DNA from: CAVSUR01 sp963846005 | Lineage (GTDB): Bacteria; Actinomycetota; Actinomycetes; Streptosporangiales; Streptosporangiaceae | Length of the DNA: 64,000 bases | Direction: 5' to 3' | Assembly (NCBI GenBank): GCA_963846005.1 | Contig: CAWJUH010000003.1 | Coordinates: 1,240,001-1,304,000 of the forward strand | Shown here: positions 17,102 through 26,940 of the stretch, piece by piece | Layout of the letters: each line of letters opens with the position of its first letter | Numbering within the stretch: position 1 is the first letter of the stretch | Position numbers and translations under genes: made by a program | The notes under the pieces: generated by a model | What the model saw: the letters and a program-made list of their open reading frames with translations, nothing else | Database searches by the model: none | What the model was told of the DNA's origin: nothing

Positions 17102-20100
17102 ATGCGGGACTGTGTCGCATGTGGCGAGGTCAACCCGGCGCACGCCCGTTTCTGTCTGGCTTGCGGACAGCCGCTGGGTGACGAGTCCAAGTCAGCAGCG
17201 GGGCTCCGCCGGAGCATCTCAATCATCTTCGCTGACCTGGTTGGCTCAACTGCGCTCGGAGAGTCTCTCGACGCTGAGGCACTGCGGGACATCACCGGAC
17301 GCTACTTCGAAACCATGCGCCTGGCTGCTGATCGGCACGGGGGAACAGTCGAGAAGTTCATCGGCGATGCGGTTGTTGCGATGTTCGGAGTGCCGCGGGT
17401 CCGGGAGGACGACGCGCTTCGCGCCGTCCGGGCAGCGGCCGATATGCTCGCCTCGCTGTCGACGCTGAACGACGAGCTGGCACGCGATCTCGGGGTCACG
17501 CTGCAAGTCCGCATCGGTGTCAACACAGGCGAGGTCATAGTCGCTGAGCCCCGCGCCGGCGGCTCGGCCGCCACCGGTGATGCAGTCAATGTGGCCGCGC
17601 GTCTTGAGCAGGCCGCCGCGCCGGGTGAAATCCTGATGGGCGAGGATACATTCCGCCTGGTCCGTACCGAGGTCAGCGCGGAGCAGGTGGCGGCCCTGCA
17701 GCTTAAAGGTAAGGCGGATCCGGTCCCTGCCTGGCGGCTGCTCAACGTCGCCGGATCGGACGTAACGCCCGGCACCCCCGCGAGCGTGTTCGCAGGCCGT
17801 GACACGCAGCTGCAGCTGCTCGGCGACGCGTTCCGGCGGGTAACCGCGGAACGCACCTGCCAGCTTGTCACGATCCTTGGCACCCCCGGTATGGGGAAGA
17901 CCCGCCTCGCTGAGGAGTTCACCGCGACGGTTCCCGAGGCGACGGTGCTTGTGGGACGCTGCCTGTCTTACGGCCAGGGCGCCACCTACTGGCCAGTGCG
18001 GCAGGCTGTCCTCAGCGCGGCTGGTCTCAACGGGCAGGAGCCGGCCGCCGTAGCCGAAGAGGCATTTGCCGACGTGCTTGGCAGCATCCCCGATACTGCC
18101 AACATTGTCATGCGGCTGCTCGCACTCGCTGGGGTCGGCCGCCAGGAGGTCGTCCCTGAGGATGTGCCGTGGGCGATGCGGCTGTTTCTCGAGCAGCTCG
18201 CGCGGCGCCGGCCGGTCATCCTGGTGGTTGATGACCTGCACTGGGCCGAGCCCGGGTTGCTTGATGTGCTGGAGCACGTTGCTGATTGGAGCCGCGATTT
18301 CCCGATCATGCTGATCGGGCTCGCCCGGCCGGAGTTCTACGAGAACAGGCCGACGTGGGGCGGCGGAAAACTCAACGCAACAACCCTGCTGCTGACCGCG
18401 CTGGACGACGTCGCTGCCGTCAGCTTGGTGCGAAGGCACAACCTGCCCGAGGTGGTCAAGCAACGCATCGTGCACACTGCCGGGGGAAACCCGCTGTTCG
18501 TTGAGCAGCTGATAGCAATGCTGGCGGACGAGGGCCACGCGACATCTGCCGACGGCATCGCCACCTGGACGAGCGGCACCGCCGCTCAGGTCAGGTGGGC
18601 GATGCCGCCATCGGTCTCCGCACTTCTGGCCGCCCGCCTCGACCGACTGCCTGATGACGAGCGCACGGTCCTGGGCTGTGCCGCCGTGATCGGCACGGTC
18701 TTCTATGCCGAGGCCATCACTGCCCTTGCCGGCATTCCCGCTGCCGGAGGTGCAGCAGGTCCTCAGCGTGCTGGTCCGCAAGGAGTTCCTGCGGGCAGCG
18801 CAGTCTGACTTGCCGGGAATGTCAGCATACAGATTTCTTCATATCCTGGTCTGCGACGCCGCCTACCAGGGGCTGACCAAGGCAAGCCGGGCGGCCTGGC
18901 ACGAGCGGCTGGCTGACTGGCTGTCGGCACTGGGCAGTGGCGTGCCGGATGAGATCGTCGGGCACCACCTCGCCTCGGCCTGGGAATACCGCTCGCAGCT
19001 CGGTCCAGCTACCGGGCCGGTGCGAGAGCTTGCCGCCCGGGCTGCCCGCAAGCTGGCCACCGCAGGCCGGCGACTCGAGCTGTCCGACGTCGCCGCAGCG
19101 GCAGACCTGCTGCAGCGGGCTGCGGGGATGCTCGAGCCGGATGATCCTTACCGGGTGGAGTGCCTGCTGGGCCTGGCTGCGCAGTGGCAGGAACTGGGTG
19201 AGATCGATAAAGCGGGCAGCGCGCTGAAGACGGCTGCCCATGCCGCGAATCCGCGCCAGGCTATCTTCGCTGAAGTGCTGGCATGCCGACAGAACGCCCT
19301 CACCGCCGCGGGCCGCCTTGATGAGAGCGAGCAGATAGTCCAGCACGCGGTACGCCGCTTCCAGGAGTGGCACGATAATCGCGGCCTCGGGCAGGCCTAT
19401 TTCATTCAGGGAGATCTCGCCCTTGTTCGCGGGCACATGTCCCGCGCCGCCAAGCTCCTCGAACTCGCGCTGACACATGCCGAGATGGCCGATGACCCTG
19501 GCTGTGTAGCCCGCGCACGTAGCCTGCTGGGCGTCACCTTGCTCTTTGGGCCCACGCCCGCCGAGGAGGTGATCGCGGCACTCGACCAGATGGTGGCCTC
19601 ATCCGGTGATGACCCACGCGTCCGGGCCGAGGCCGAGCAGGTGACCTGCGTGATGCATGCGATGTGCGGGCGATTTGATCAGGCACGGACGATCGGCGCC
19701 GACGCCCGCCAGCACCTGAGCGAGGTCGGCCACAGGCTGTTCCTTGCCAACCTCGCCCAAAGCACCGGCCACGTCGAGGAACTGGCCGGTGATCTGGAGG
19801 CCGCCGAGGACGAGTACGCGCGGTCCTGCGCCGATCTGCAAGCCCTCGGTGAAAGTTCCTACCTGTCGACTGTCGCCGGACTGCACGCCAGGCTGCTCGC
19901 CCGGCACGGAAAGCCAGCCCCAGCCGTGGCAGCGCTGGAGTTGGCCAGCACCTATGGCTCGGCAGACGATGCCGCGACGCAGTCGCTGGTGCTGCAGACT
20001 GAGGGGCTGCTCGCGGCGGCGGCCGGCGACGTGCACCGAGCCCGTGCCGCCGCCGCTGCAGCGCTGCAATGCGAGCCGGGCGACCAGGAACCCGACGCAG

Positions 20101-20255
20101 TCGGCGAGGCCTACATGACCGCCGCCGACATCGAGCAGGCGCTCGGCAACTCTCCGGTAGAGCACGAGCACCTAGCCACGGCCCAGTCGCTATTTCAAGC
20201 TAAGGGGAACGTCGTGCGAGCAAATGAGGCGGCCAACCGCCTCCGTGGCCAGTAG
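17102..20255 (+). pseudogene. Second zinc-ribbon class III cyclase/ATPase/TPR protein, split by a frameshift
   Basis: The first part, 17102-~18740, encodes one zinc ribbon (Cys4/7/18/21), a cyclase domain with Asp45 and Asp89, the Lys of VEKFIGD, and VNVAARLEQ, then Walker A ILGTPGMGKT and Walker B ILVVDDLHWAE. Near 18735-18750 the homologous reading jumps +1: ITALAGIP continues as LPEVQQVLSVLVRKEF in the other frame to 20255 (TPR-like region). Without a correction the first frame ends at 18808 after ~20 foreign residues. The joined length, ~1050 residues, suits the family. The cyclase and ATPase parts would still be made. Start ATG 17102 has almost no leader. The shift may be real or an assembly error. 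Confidence 0.85.
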
Positions 20256-20280
20256 CCTGCCGACGATCCAGGTACCTGTG

Positions 20281-20348
20281 AGCACCGCGCTGGCCAGCGA
20301 CGAGACGATCATCACGGTCGTCCGCTGATAGCGGTCGGCGAATACGCC
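20281..20348 (-). pseudogene. 68-bp fragment of the MFS-cNMP transporter gene
   Basis: On the minus strand this reads GVFADRYQRTTVMIVSSLAS, matching the loop after TM2 of the transporter at 15311. The DNA matches 15572-15639 at about 64 of 68 bases. Nothing of the rest of that gene is present. It starts 25 bp after the second cyclase stop and is inverted relative to the parent gene. Confidence 0.8.
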
Positions 20349-20690
20349 TGACGCTGATCAGGCACCGCCGGACGGGCTGGCCGGTCGCCCGGTCTTTGGC
20401 TGAGATGTGGCCGTTGAAGGTCAACACGGTGACCAGCCCGGCCTGATCGGCGGCGAACATCTCATGGATGGTCCGCAGAGCGACCATGCCAGCTGCGGGG
20501 ATAGCCCGGGTAGGTCTTCAGCGTGCCGTTCTTGACTAGCTTGACGGCCCGGGGCCCCGGACGTGTCGTGCGGGACGACCTGGTCGGTGTCGCCGTTCAT
20601 GGCCAGGACCGGGACGCTGATCTTCTTCAGGTCTTCGGACCAGTCCTGATGGGTGAACTCGGAGACGCAGTCCCAATGCGCCTTCGCGCC
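20349..20690 (-). pseudogene. Degenerate alpha/beta-hydrolase (haloperoxidase-type) fragment and other debris
   Basis: In three different minus frames the sequence reads pieces of the C-terminal half of a non-heme chloroperoxidase/esterase: AHWDCVSEFTHQDWSEDLKK and VPVLAMNGDTDQVVPHDTSG (~20590-20690), then KNGTLKTYPGYP (~20505-20540), then MVALRTIHEMFAADQ (~20443-20487). The part at 20349-20440 (FNGHISAKDRATGQPVRRCL) comes from an unrelated gene I cannot name with certainty. Frameshifts and the missing N-terminal half make it a dead remnant. Confidence 0.72.
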
Positions 20691-20959
20691 TACCCAAATT
20701 GCAACCCTGCGGGTCTGGATGACCTGAGTTCCTTCGTTTGGCTGTCATGAATGAGCACGTCACGGCCTACGCGCAGCTGGGCATCGATGAACCCGTGCAA
20801 ACTGATCGCGCGGTTTCATTGCGTGCCCGGCAGAGGTGGGCCACCATGGGCACCGTCCCCGCGAGCAGAAGGTGGAAGCGGCTCCGGCCCAGCGTTTGCT
20901 CTGACCATGGCGCTACCGGCCCGGGGGCCTGTCTCCGCCCGCAAGAGGAAGGAGTCAGC

Positions 20960-21451
20960 ATGCTGCACCTGAAGGGCCGTTTCGGCAAAGGCGCTGCCGT
21001 TGCCGCAGCCTCCGCCGCGGTGCTCATTGCAGGGACCGGAATAGCGGTTGCCAGCGCGTCGGGGCCCGATATCACCACCGCCACCACGATGCGGCTGCTC
21101 ATCCACGGCGGCACGGCCACCTTCGTCAATGTCCGGCACCAGAAGCGGCCCGGCGTCGGCGACCAGATCATCTTGAGCCAGCCGGTATTCAGTGCCGCGC
21201 ACCCCAGTCAGCTGGTCGGCCACGGGTGGGTGACGATCACCCTCGTCGGGGGGCAGGTCACCCAGGATCATGCGACGCTGGTCTTCAAGCAGGGCGAGAT
21301 CGACGCCGCTGGGATCCAGGCGTCCAACCCGTTCCAGCTGGCGGTGACCGGCGGCACAGGCAGATTCCAGAACGCCCGCGGCCAGGCCACCGTGCAGACC
21401 CTGCCCGGCAAGGGCAACCGGGCCAAGGTCACGCTGAGCCTGCTGCCCTGA
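20960..21451 (+). CDS. Secreted allene oxide cyclase/dirigent-like barrel protein
   Basis: 163 residues. Cleavable signal peptide: basic start LKGRFGKG, a hydrophobic Ala/Val core and a VASA-type cleavage site near residue 34. The mature part is beta-rich and ends in the AOC-barrel signature VTGGTGRFQNARGQATV. The ATG at 20960 follows AAGGAG; the frame is open to 20738 but lacks protein character there. Actinobacterial members are secreted and of unknown activity. No operon partner; a terminator hairpin follows. Confidence 0.85.
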   Translation: MLHLKGRFGKGAAVAAASAAVLIAGTGIAVASASGPDITTATTMRLLIHGGTATFVNVRHQKRPGVGDQIILSQPVFSAAHPSQLVGHGWVTITLVGGQVTQDHATLVFKQGEIDAAGIQASNPFQLAVTGGTGRFQNARGQATVQTLPGKGNRAKVTLSLLP

Positions 21452-21476
21452 CCCTGGTAGGCCCGATCCGGTACCA

Positions 21477-21509
21477 CGCGGCCCGCCCTCTCCCCTGGGG
21501 CGGGCCGCG
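21477..21509 (+). terminator. GC-rich hairpin after the AOC-like gene
   Basis: 12-bp stem CGCGGCCCGCCC / GGGCGGGCCGCG with a 9-nt loop, 25 bp after the stop codon. The remaining ~235 bp to the tRNA terminator hold no supported gene. Confidence 0.72.
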
Positions 21510-21744
21510 TTGGCCAGGATGCGATAGAGCGCCAGGCCGCCGACAAGAGCTAGGCCGCCGACGCCTGGCAGGACCCAGCGCTTGTTTTCACCAGAGCTAC
21601 GACACTCCTTACGAGCCGCGGATCGCCGTGACGATGGAGATCTACAGCGAAGTGCCACCGCCAAGACTCACAGCGCTCTCAAGCGGTGGGGAAAGCAACC
21701 TAGTGGCTAGGGTTGCTGTACTTCGGTGCTGTACAGGGATCCAA

Positions 21745-21773
21745 AGGCCGGTCCGATGTTCGGAAACCGGCCT
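21745..21773 (-). terminator. Hairpin terminator of tRNA-Ala
   Basis: AGGCCGGT / ACCGGCCT arms with an inner CCGA/TCGG extension, 10 bp beyond the tRNA 3' end on the minus strand. Confidence 0.6.
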
Positions 21774-21783
21774 CTGACCTGGG

Positions 21784-21857
21784 TGGAGCTGAGGGGATTT
21801 GAACCCCTGACCCCCTCGATGCGAACGAGGTGCGCTACCGGACTGCGCCACAGCCCC
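21784..21857 (-). tRNA. tRNA-Ala(CGC)
   Basis: A 74-nt cloverleaf. The acceptor GGGGCTG pairs with CAGCTCC and includes the G3:U70 wobble that identifies tRNA-Ala. The anticodon loop TTCGCAT gives anticodon CGC (codon GCG). The T-loop is TTCAAAT. CCA is not encoded. Confidence 0.95.
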
Positions 21858-21926
21858 TGGAACCGGCAGCCAGCGTAGCAAATGCCGGCGGCCTCCTGCT
21901 CCGCACTATCCGCGCGCTGACGCGAC

Positions 21927-22727
21927 TCAATCGCCGATGGCGCGGGCGGGCGGCGCGGCGTACTGGTCGAAGAACTCGTCGCTGACCCGCACGGAAAGCT
22001 CGATGATCTCCGCGACCGGCTCGGGCGCGGGCGCCGGCTCGGCGGCCCGCGCGGCCCATTCCTGGCGGGCGCGCTGGCGGGCGGCCCGGACCCGCAGGGC
22101 GGATTCCTCCGCCCGCCAGCGCGCTTGCTCGGCATCAGCGAGGGCGGCCTCGCGGAGAAGGAGGAGATACATGCCGAGCATGCCCGCTGGCGGGACGCAC
22201 ACCCACCAGGGGGCCAGCTTCGCGGCGTAGCAGGCGACGCCGGCGACCATCAGGGTCACCAGTACCACCATCATCCGCCGCCGGGCCCGCAAGACCTGGG
22301 ACCGGCTCAGCGACGGCCGCGCTGCCGTCGCTGGCCGTCCTGTTGCTGCCGCCCTGGCCCGGGCACGCCGGTGCCACCAGCCCAGGCGGCCTCTCCCGGG
22401 CCGCGGGGGAGCCTGCTCGGACGGACCGCCGCCGTCCTCGTCCTGATAGTCCTCGGAGTACTCGTCATCGCTGGCGTAATCCGCGTCGTAATAGTCCGCC
22501 TCGGCCGCGAGCATCGGCTCGGGCTCCTCGACGAACTCCACCCTGCCGGGGCCTTCCAGCTCACCGGGCCCGTCCGCCTCGCGGGCCTCCTCCGGCAAGG
22601 CTCCGTCCGCGGCCTGCGCCGGGCCGGTCCCGGCCTGCGCGGCGGTGTGCGAACGGCGGATCCAGCGCGGGATCAGGAACACCGCCCAGATCGCCACGAT
22701 CGCGAGATACAGCAGCGCGCTGCTCAC
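21927..22727 (-). CDS. sepX: SepX / Glp-receptor (GlpR) cell-division membrane protein
   Basis: 266 residues. An N-terminal membrane segment (LLYLAIVAIWAVFLIPRW) is followed by an acidic disordered linker rich in Asp/Glu/Tyr, then two membrane segments near residues 150-195 and a cytosolic helical C-terminus. Known from the family: Streptomyces SepX and corynebacterial GLPR bind the division machinery and the gephyrin-like Glp (MoeA). The assignment rests on the topology and on position: rimJ, moaB, moaC, moeA and galU follow upstream in the conserved order. It probably marks division sites together with the MoeA protein at 24678. Confidence 0.82.
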   Translation of the reverse strand: MSSALLYLAIVAIWAVFLIPRWIRRSHTAAQAGTGPAQAADGALPEEAREADGPGELEGPGRVEFVEEPEPMLAAEADYYDADYASDDEYSEDYQDEDGGGPSEQAPPRPGRGRLGWWHRRARARAAATGRPATAARPSLSRSQVLRARRRMMVVLVTLMVAGVACYAAKLAPWWVCVPPAGMLGMYLLLLREAALADAEQARWRAEESALRVRAARQRARQEWAARAAEPAPAPEPVAEIIELSVRVSDEFFDQYAAPPARAIGD

Positions 22728-22879
22728 GGCGCCGCCCCGTGCGCACGGACCAGGCCGGGCCGGAGGCGGCCCCGGCCAGCAGCGAAAACAAGCGTGCTCA
22801 CGTCACGCACGGTAAGGCCACCAGCCGGGCCTGGCGAGCATTGCGCCCGGTGTGTCGCAAGATCGCGCCAGGCGCGGGT

Positions 22880-23524
22880 TTATCCCAGCCGGGACCGGGA
22901 CGCGCCGAGCGTGCTGCGCCACCGCGGCATCAGCCCGCTGTGCACGTCCTCCAGGGTCAGCGCGTAGCAGACATGATCCCGCCAGGAGCCGTCAATATGC
23001 AGGCTGCGCCGCCGCACGCCTTCCTCCCGGAACCCGAGCTTTTCCACCACCCGGCGGCTGGCCTGGTTTTCCGGCCGGATCGTGGCCTCGATCCGGTGCA
23101 GCCCCACCACGAAAAAGCAATGATCGACGGCCAGGGCCAGGGCCGTCGGGATGATCCCGCGGCCGGCGTAGGCGGCGTCGATCCAGTAGCCCACCTGGGC
23201 CGAGCGGGCCGAGCCCCAGACGATGCTGCCGACGGTCAGCTGGCCCGCGAACCGGCCGCCGTAGGTGACCACCCACGGCAGCGTCAGCCCCTGCCGGGCC
23301 TCGCGGCGCATCGTGCGCGCCATCGCCACGTACGGGCCGAGGCTGGAACGGTACAGCGGCGTCTCCGGGTTGGTCGGCTCCCAGGGACGCAGCCAGGCGG
23401 AATTGCGGACGCGCGTGTCCCGCCACTCCGCGGCGTCCTTGGTCCTGACCGGCCGCAGCGTCACTGGCTCGTCCAGCAGCGCCGGCTCGGAGAGGACGAC
23501 CGGCCAGCCGTGCATGCGCGTCAC
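22880..23524 (-). CDS. RimJ/RimL-type GNAT N-acetyltransferase
   Basis: 214 residues with a complete GNAT fold: VTLRPVRTKDAAEW at the start, an acetyl-CoA loop around VGYWIDAAYAGRGIIPTAL and the RimJ-type end GLHRIEATIRPENQASRRVV. It is expected to acetylate a protein N-terminus or another amine. A GNAT at this position is conserved between sepX/glpR and the moa/moe genes in actinobacteria. GTG 23524 or ATG 23515 could start it; neither has a clear ribosome site. Confidence 0.88.
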   Translation of the reverse strand: MTRMHGWPVVLSEPALLDEPVTLRPVRTKDAAEWRDTRVRNSAWLRPWEPTNPETPLYRSSLGPYVAMARTMRREARQGLTLPWVVTYGGRFAGQLTVGSIVWGSARSAQVGYWIDAAYAGRGIIPTALALAVDHCFFVVGLHRIEATIRPENQASRRVVEKLGFREEGVRRRSLHIDGSWRDHVCYALTLEDVHSGLMPRWRSTLGASRSRLG

Positions 23525-23701
23525 CGGACCATAATGGCTCGCGGCCGGTCCCCGGCGCCATCTTCACCCCATGAAATCGCACGGAAATCGCCTAGTCCGG
23601 GCCGCCGGAGCCGGGGCGCCGCTACCGTCGCCCGCCGCCACTCAGGCTGCCCCCGGACGGCGCCCCGGAAGGGGCCCTTACCAGGCCCGGACCAGGCCAG
23701 G

Positions 23702-24190
23702 TCAGCGGCCCGCGGGCCGCGGGTGGTCGCCGCCGTGCACCTGGTCCACCGCGTGCGCGAGCACGCCGGACAGCACCGCCATGCCGTCGCGCACCCCGCC
23801 CGAGCTGCCCGGCAGGTTGACGATCAGCGTCTCGCCCGCCAGCCCGGCCAGCCCGCGCGACAGCACCGCCGTCGCCACCTTGGCCGCGCCGGCGGCGCGG
23901 ATCGCCTCCGCGATGCCGGGCGCCTCCCGGTCGATGACCGCCCTGGTCATCTCCGGCGTCTGGTCGCCGGGCGTCAGCCCGGTGCCGCCGGTGGTGACGA
24001 CCAGGTCGTAGCCGGCGGCGACGGCCCGCCGCAAGGTCTCGGCCACCGGCTCGCCGTCAGGGATCACCGTCGGCCCGTCGGTCTCGCAGCCCGCATCCCG
24101 CAGCAAGTCCGCCAGCAACGGGCCGGAAGTGTCGGCGTACGCCCCGGACGCGGCCCGGTTGGACACCGTGACCGCCAGCGCCCGGATCAC
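23702..24190 (-). CDS. moaB: MoaB/Mog-type molybdopterin adenylyltransferase
   Basis: 162 residues. It has the MoaB/Mog motifs VVTTGGTGLTPGDQTPE and NLPGSSGGVRDGM, which bind molybdopterin/MPT-AMP. In molybdenum cofactor synthesis this enzyme adenylylates molybdopterin before MoeA inserts Mo. Its start overlaps the moaC stop by 4 bp, so moeA - moaC - moaB form one coupled operon. Confidence 0.92.
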   Translation of the reverse strand: MIRALAVTVSNRAASGAYADTSGPLLADLLRDAGCETDGPTVIPDGEPVAETLRRAVAAGYDLVVTTGGTGLTPGDQTPEMTRAVIDREAPGIAEAIRAAGAAKVATAVLSRGLAGLAGETLIVNLPGSSGGVRDGMAVLSGVLAHAVDQVHGGDHPRPAGR

Positions 24191-24681
24191 GGCCGCCGCC
24201 AGGTGCCGGTCTTGCCGCCGGTCTTCTCCTCGACCCGCACCCCGGTGATGACCGCGGCCGGGTCGACCGCCTTGACCATGTCGATGAGGGCCAGCGCGCC
24301 GACGCTGACCGCGGTCAGCGCCTCCATCTCCACCCCGGTGCGGTCCGCGGTCCGCGCGGTCACGCTGATCACCACCCCGTCATCTTCCACGGTCACGTCC
24401 ACCCCCACGCCGTGCAGCCCGATCGGATGGCACAGCGGGATCAGGTCGGGTGTCTTCTTCGCGCCCTGGATGGCAGCGATCCTGGCCACCGCGAGCGCGT
24501 CGCCCTTCGGCACCGTGCCCGATCGCAGCGCTGCCACCGCCGCGGCCGACAGCAGCACTTTGCCGGTCGCGGTCGCGGTCCTGGCCGTGACATCCTTCCC
24601 GGACACGTCGACCATCCGGGCCTGCCCGGCGGCGTCGGTGTGGGTCAGCCCGCCCGCCGCGGCCGCGTCCGGCCCGGTCAC
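24187..24681 (-). CDS. moaC: Cyclic pyranopterin monophosphate synthase MoaC
   Basis: 164 residues. Family signatures are KKTPDLIPLCHPIGLHGV and DRTGVEMEALTAVSVGALAL, with the catalytic KAVD near the end. MoaC forms cyclic pyranopterin monophosphate from the MoaA product. It overlaps moeA upstream and moaB downstream by 4 bp each. Confidence 0.96.
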   Translation of the reverse strand: MTGPDAAAAGGLTHTDAAGQARMVDVSGKDVTARTATATGKVLLSAAAVAALRSGTVPKGDALAVARIAAIQGAKKTPDLIPLCHPIGLHGVGVDVTVEDDGVVISVTARTADRTGVEMEALTAVSVGALALIDMVKAVDPAAVITGVRVEEKTGGKTGTWRRP

Positions 24682-25979
24682 GGCAGCTCGAGAACGTCGA
24701 CGGTATGGCCGGCGCCGAGCTCGGTCACCGGCTCCGGCACGACGATCAGCGCGTTGGCCCGGGCCAGCGCGGCGAGCTGGTGCGACTGCTGGCCGGAGAC
24801 CGGCGCGACCGTGCCCTCCTCGCGGTCGAGAACGGCCCGCAGGTAGGACCGCTTGCCCGCGGGCGAGCGCAGCGGCCCGGTGAGCAGGGCGCGTACCGCC
24901 GGCCGGCTTGTTGCGGAATTATTTTTCTGCAAACTACCGATCGCGGGGAGCACGAACAGCCGGAAGGAGACAAACGCCGATACGGGGTTCCCGGGCAGCG
25001 TGAAGATCGGCACCCGGTCATCGCCGACCAGCCCGAAGCCCTGGGGCATGCCCGGCTGCATGGCCACCTTGCGGAACGTGACGGTGCCCAGGCGCGACAG
25101 CGCGGCCTTGACCACGTCGTGCTCGCCGCCCATGCTCACCCCGCCGGTGGTGACCAGCAGGTCGGACTCGGCGGCGGCCTGCTTGACCGTGTCGAGCACG
25201 ACGGACTGGTCGTCGGCCACGCTGGCCAGGCGGCGCGCGTCGCAGCCGGCCTGGCGGGCCGCGGCGGCCAGCATCCAGCTGTTGGACTCCCAGATCTGGC
25301 CGGGCACCAGCGGCGCGCCCGGCTCGGCCAGCTCGTCGCCGGTGGAGATCACCGTGACCCGCGGGCGCGGGCGGGCCAGCACGCTGCCGTGCCCGGCCGC
25401 GGCGAGCAGGCCGAGCTGCACCGGGCCGATCCGGGTCCCGGCCGGCAGCAGCAGGTCGCCGGGCCGGGCGTCGCCGCCCGCGCGGCGCACCGCGGCGCCC
25501 GGCGCGGCCGCGGCGCGGATGGCCACCTGCCCCGCTCCGCCGCCGGTGTGCGCCCGGCCGCCGGTGTGCGCTCCGCCGCCGGCGTGCGCCCGGCCGCCGG
25601 TCTGCGGCCCGCCGCCGGTCTGCGGCCCGCCGCCGGTGTCCTCGACCGGGACCACGGCGTCCGCGCCGGCCGGCAGCAGTCCGCCGGTCATGATCTTGAT
25701 AGCGGTGCCGGGGGCGAGCGTGCGCGGCGTGGTGTCCCCGGCCGGGGCCTGGGCCGTGACCGGCAGGGTCACCGGCGCGTCCGGCGCCGCGCCCGCGGTG
25801 TCGGCGGCGTGCACCGCGTAGCCGTCCATGGCCGAGTTGTCGAACGGCGGCAGCGGGTGCCCGGCGGTGACGTCGGCCGCCAGCACCGAGCCGCCGGCGT
25901 CGGCGAGGCTCAGCTCGCGTGGCGCCAGCGGCGAGATCGCCGCGAGGATCTCGGCGAGATAGGTGTCGACGGGGTCCAT
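24678..25979 (-). CDS. moeA: MoeA / gephyrin-like Glp with a Gly/His-rich insertion
   Basis: 433 residues from the ATG at 25979 (MDPVDTYLAEI); the open frame back to 26129 is not MoeA-like. Signatures include PPFDNSAMDGYAVHAAD, IGPVQLGLLAAAGH, VISTGDEL and TLPGNPVSAFVSFRLFV. MoeA inserts Mo into adenylylated molybdopterin, but actinobacterial copies in this sepX/galU neighbourhood (Glp) are known to act in cell division with the SepX/GLPR receptor. A ~35-residue insertion of GGGPQT/GGRAHT repeats lies after VVPVEDT and is not part of the family core. Confidence 0.93.
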   Translation of the reverse strand: MDPVDTYLAEILAAISPLAPRELSLADAGGSVLAADVTAGHPLPPFDNSAMDGYAVHAADTAGAAPDAPVTLPVTAQAPAGDTTPRTLAPGTAIKIMTGGLLPAGADAVVPVEDTGGGPQTGGGPQTGGRAHAGGGAHTGGRAHTGGGAGQVAIRAAAAPGAAVRRAGGDARPGDLLLPAGTRIGPVQLGLLAAAGHGSVLARPRPRVTVISTGDELAEPGAPLVPGQIWESNSWMLAAAARQAGCDARRLASVADDQSVVLDTVKQAAAESDLLVTTGGVSMGGEHDVVKAALSRLGTVTFRKVAMQPGMPQGFGLVGDDRVPIFTLPGNPVSAFVSFRLFVLPAIGSLQKNNSATSRPAVRALLTGPLRSPAGKRSYLRAVLDREEGTVAPVSGQQSHQLAALARANALIVVPEPVTELGAGHTVDVLELP

Positions 25980-26013
25980 GGCCTGCCCGGGTCCGGTGTG
26001 CTGCAGCCCTGGG

Positions 26014-26922
<909 letters not shown>

Positions 26923-26940
26923 AATCATGAACCTTAACCA

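Noticed and set aside
22343..24883. An 846-codon plus-strand open frame
   Set aside because: Antisense to sepX, the GNAT gene, moaB and moaC; low-complexity composition.
25527..25645. Tandem repeats in moeA considered as a CRISPR or regulatory repeat
   Set aside because: They stay in frame with the MoeA reading and have no unique spacers.
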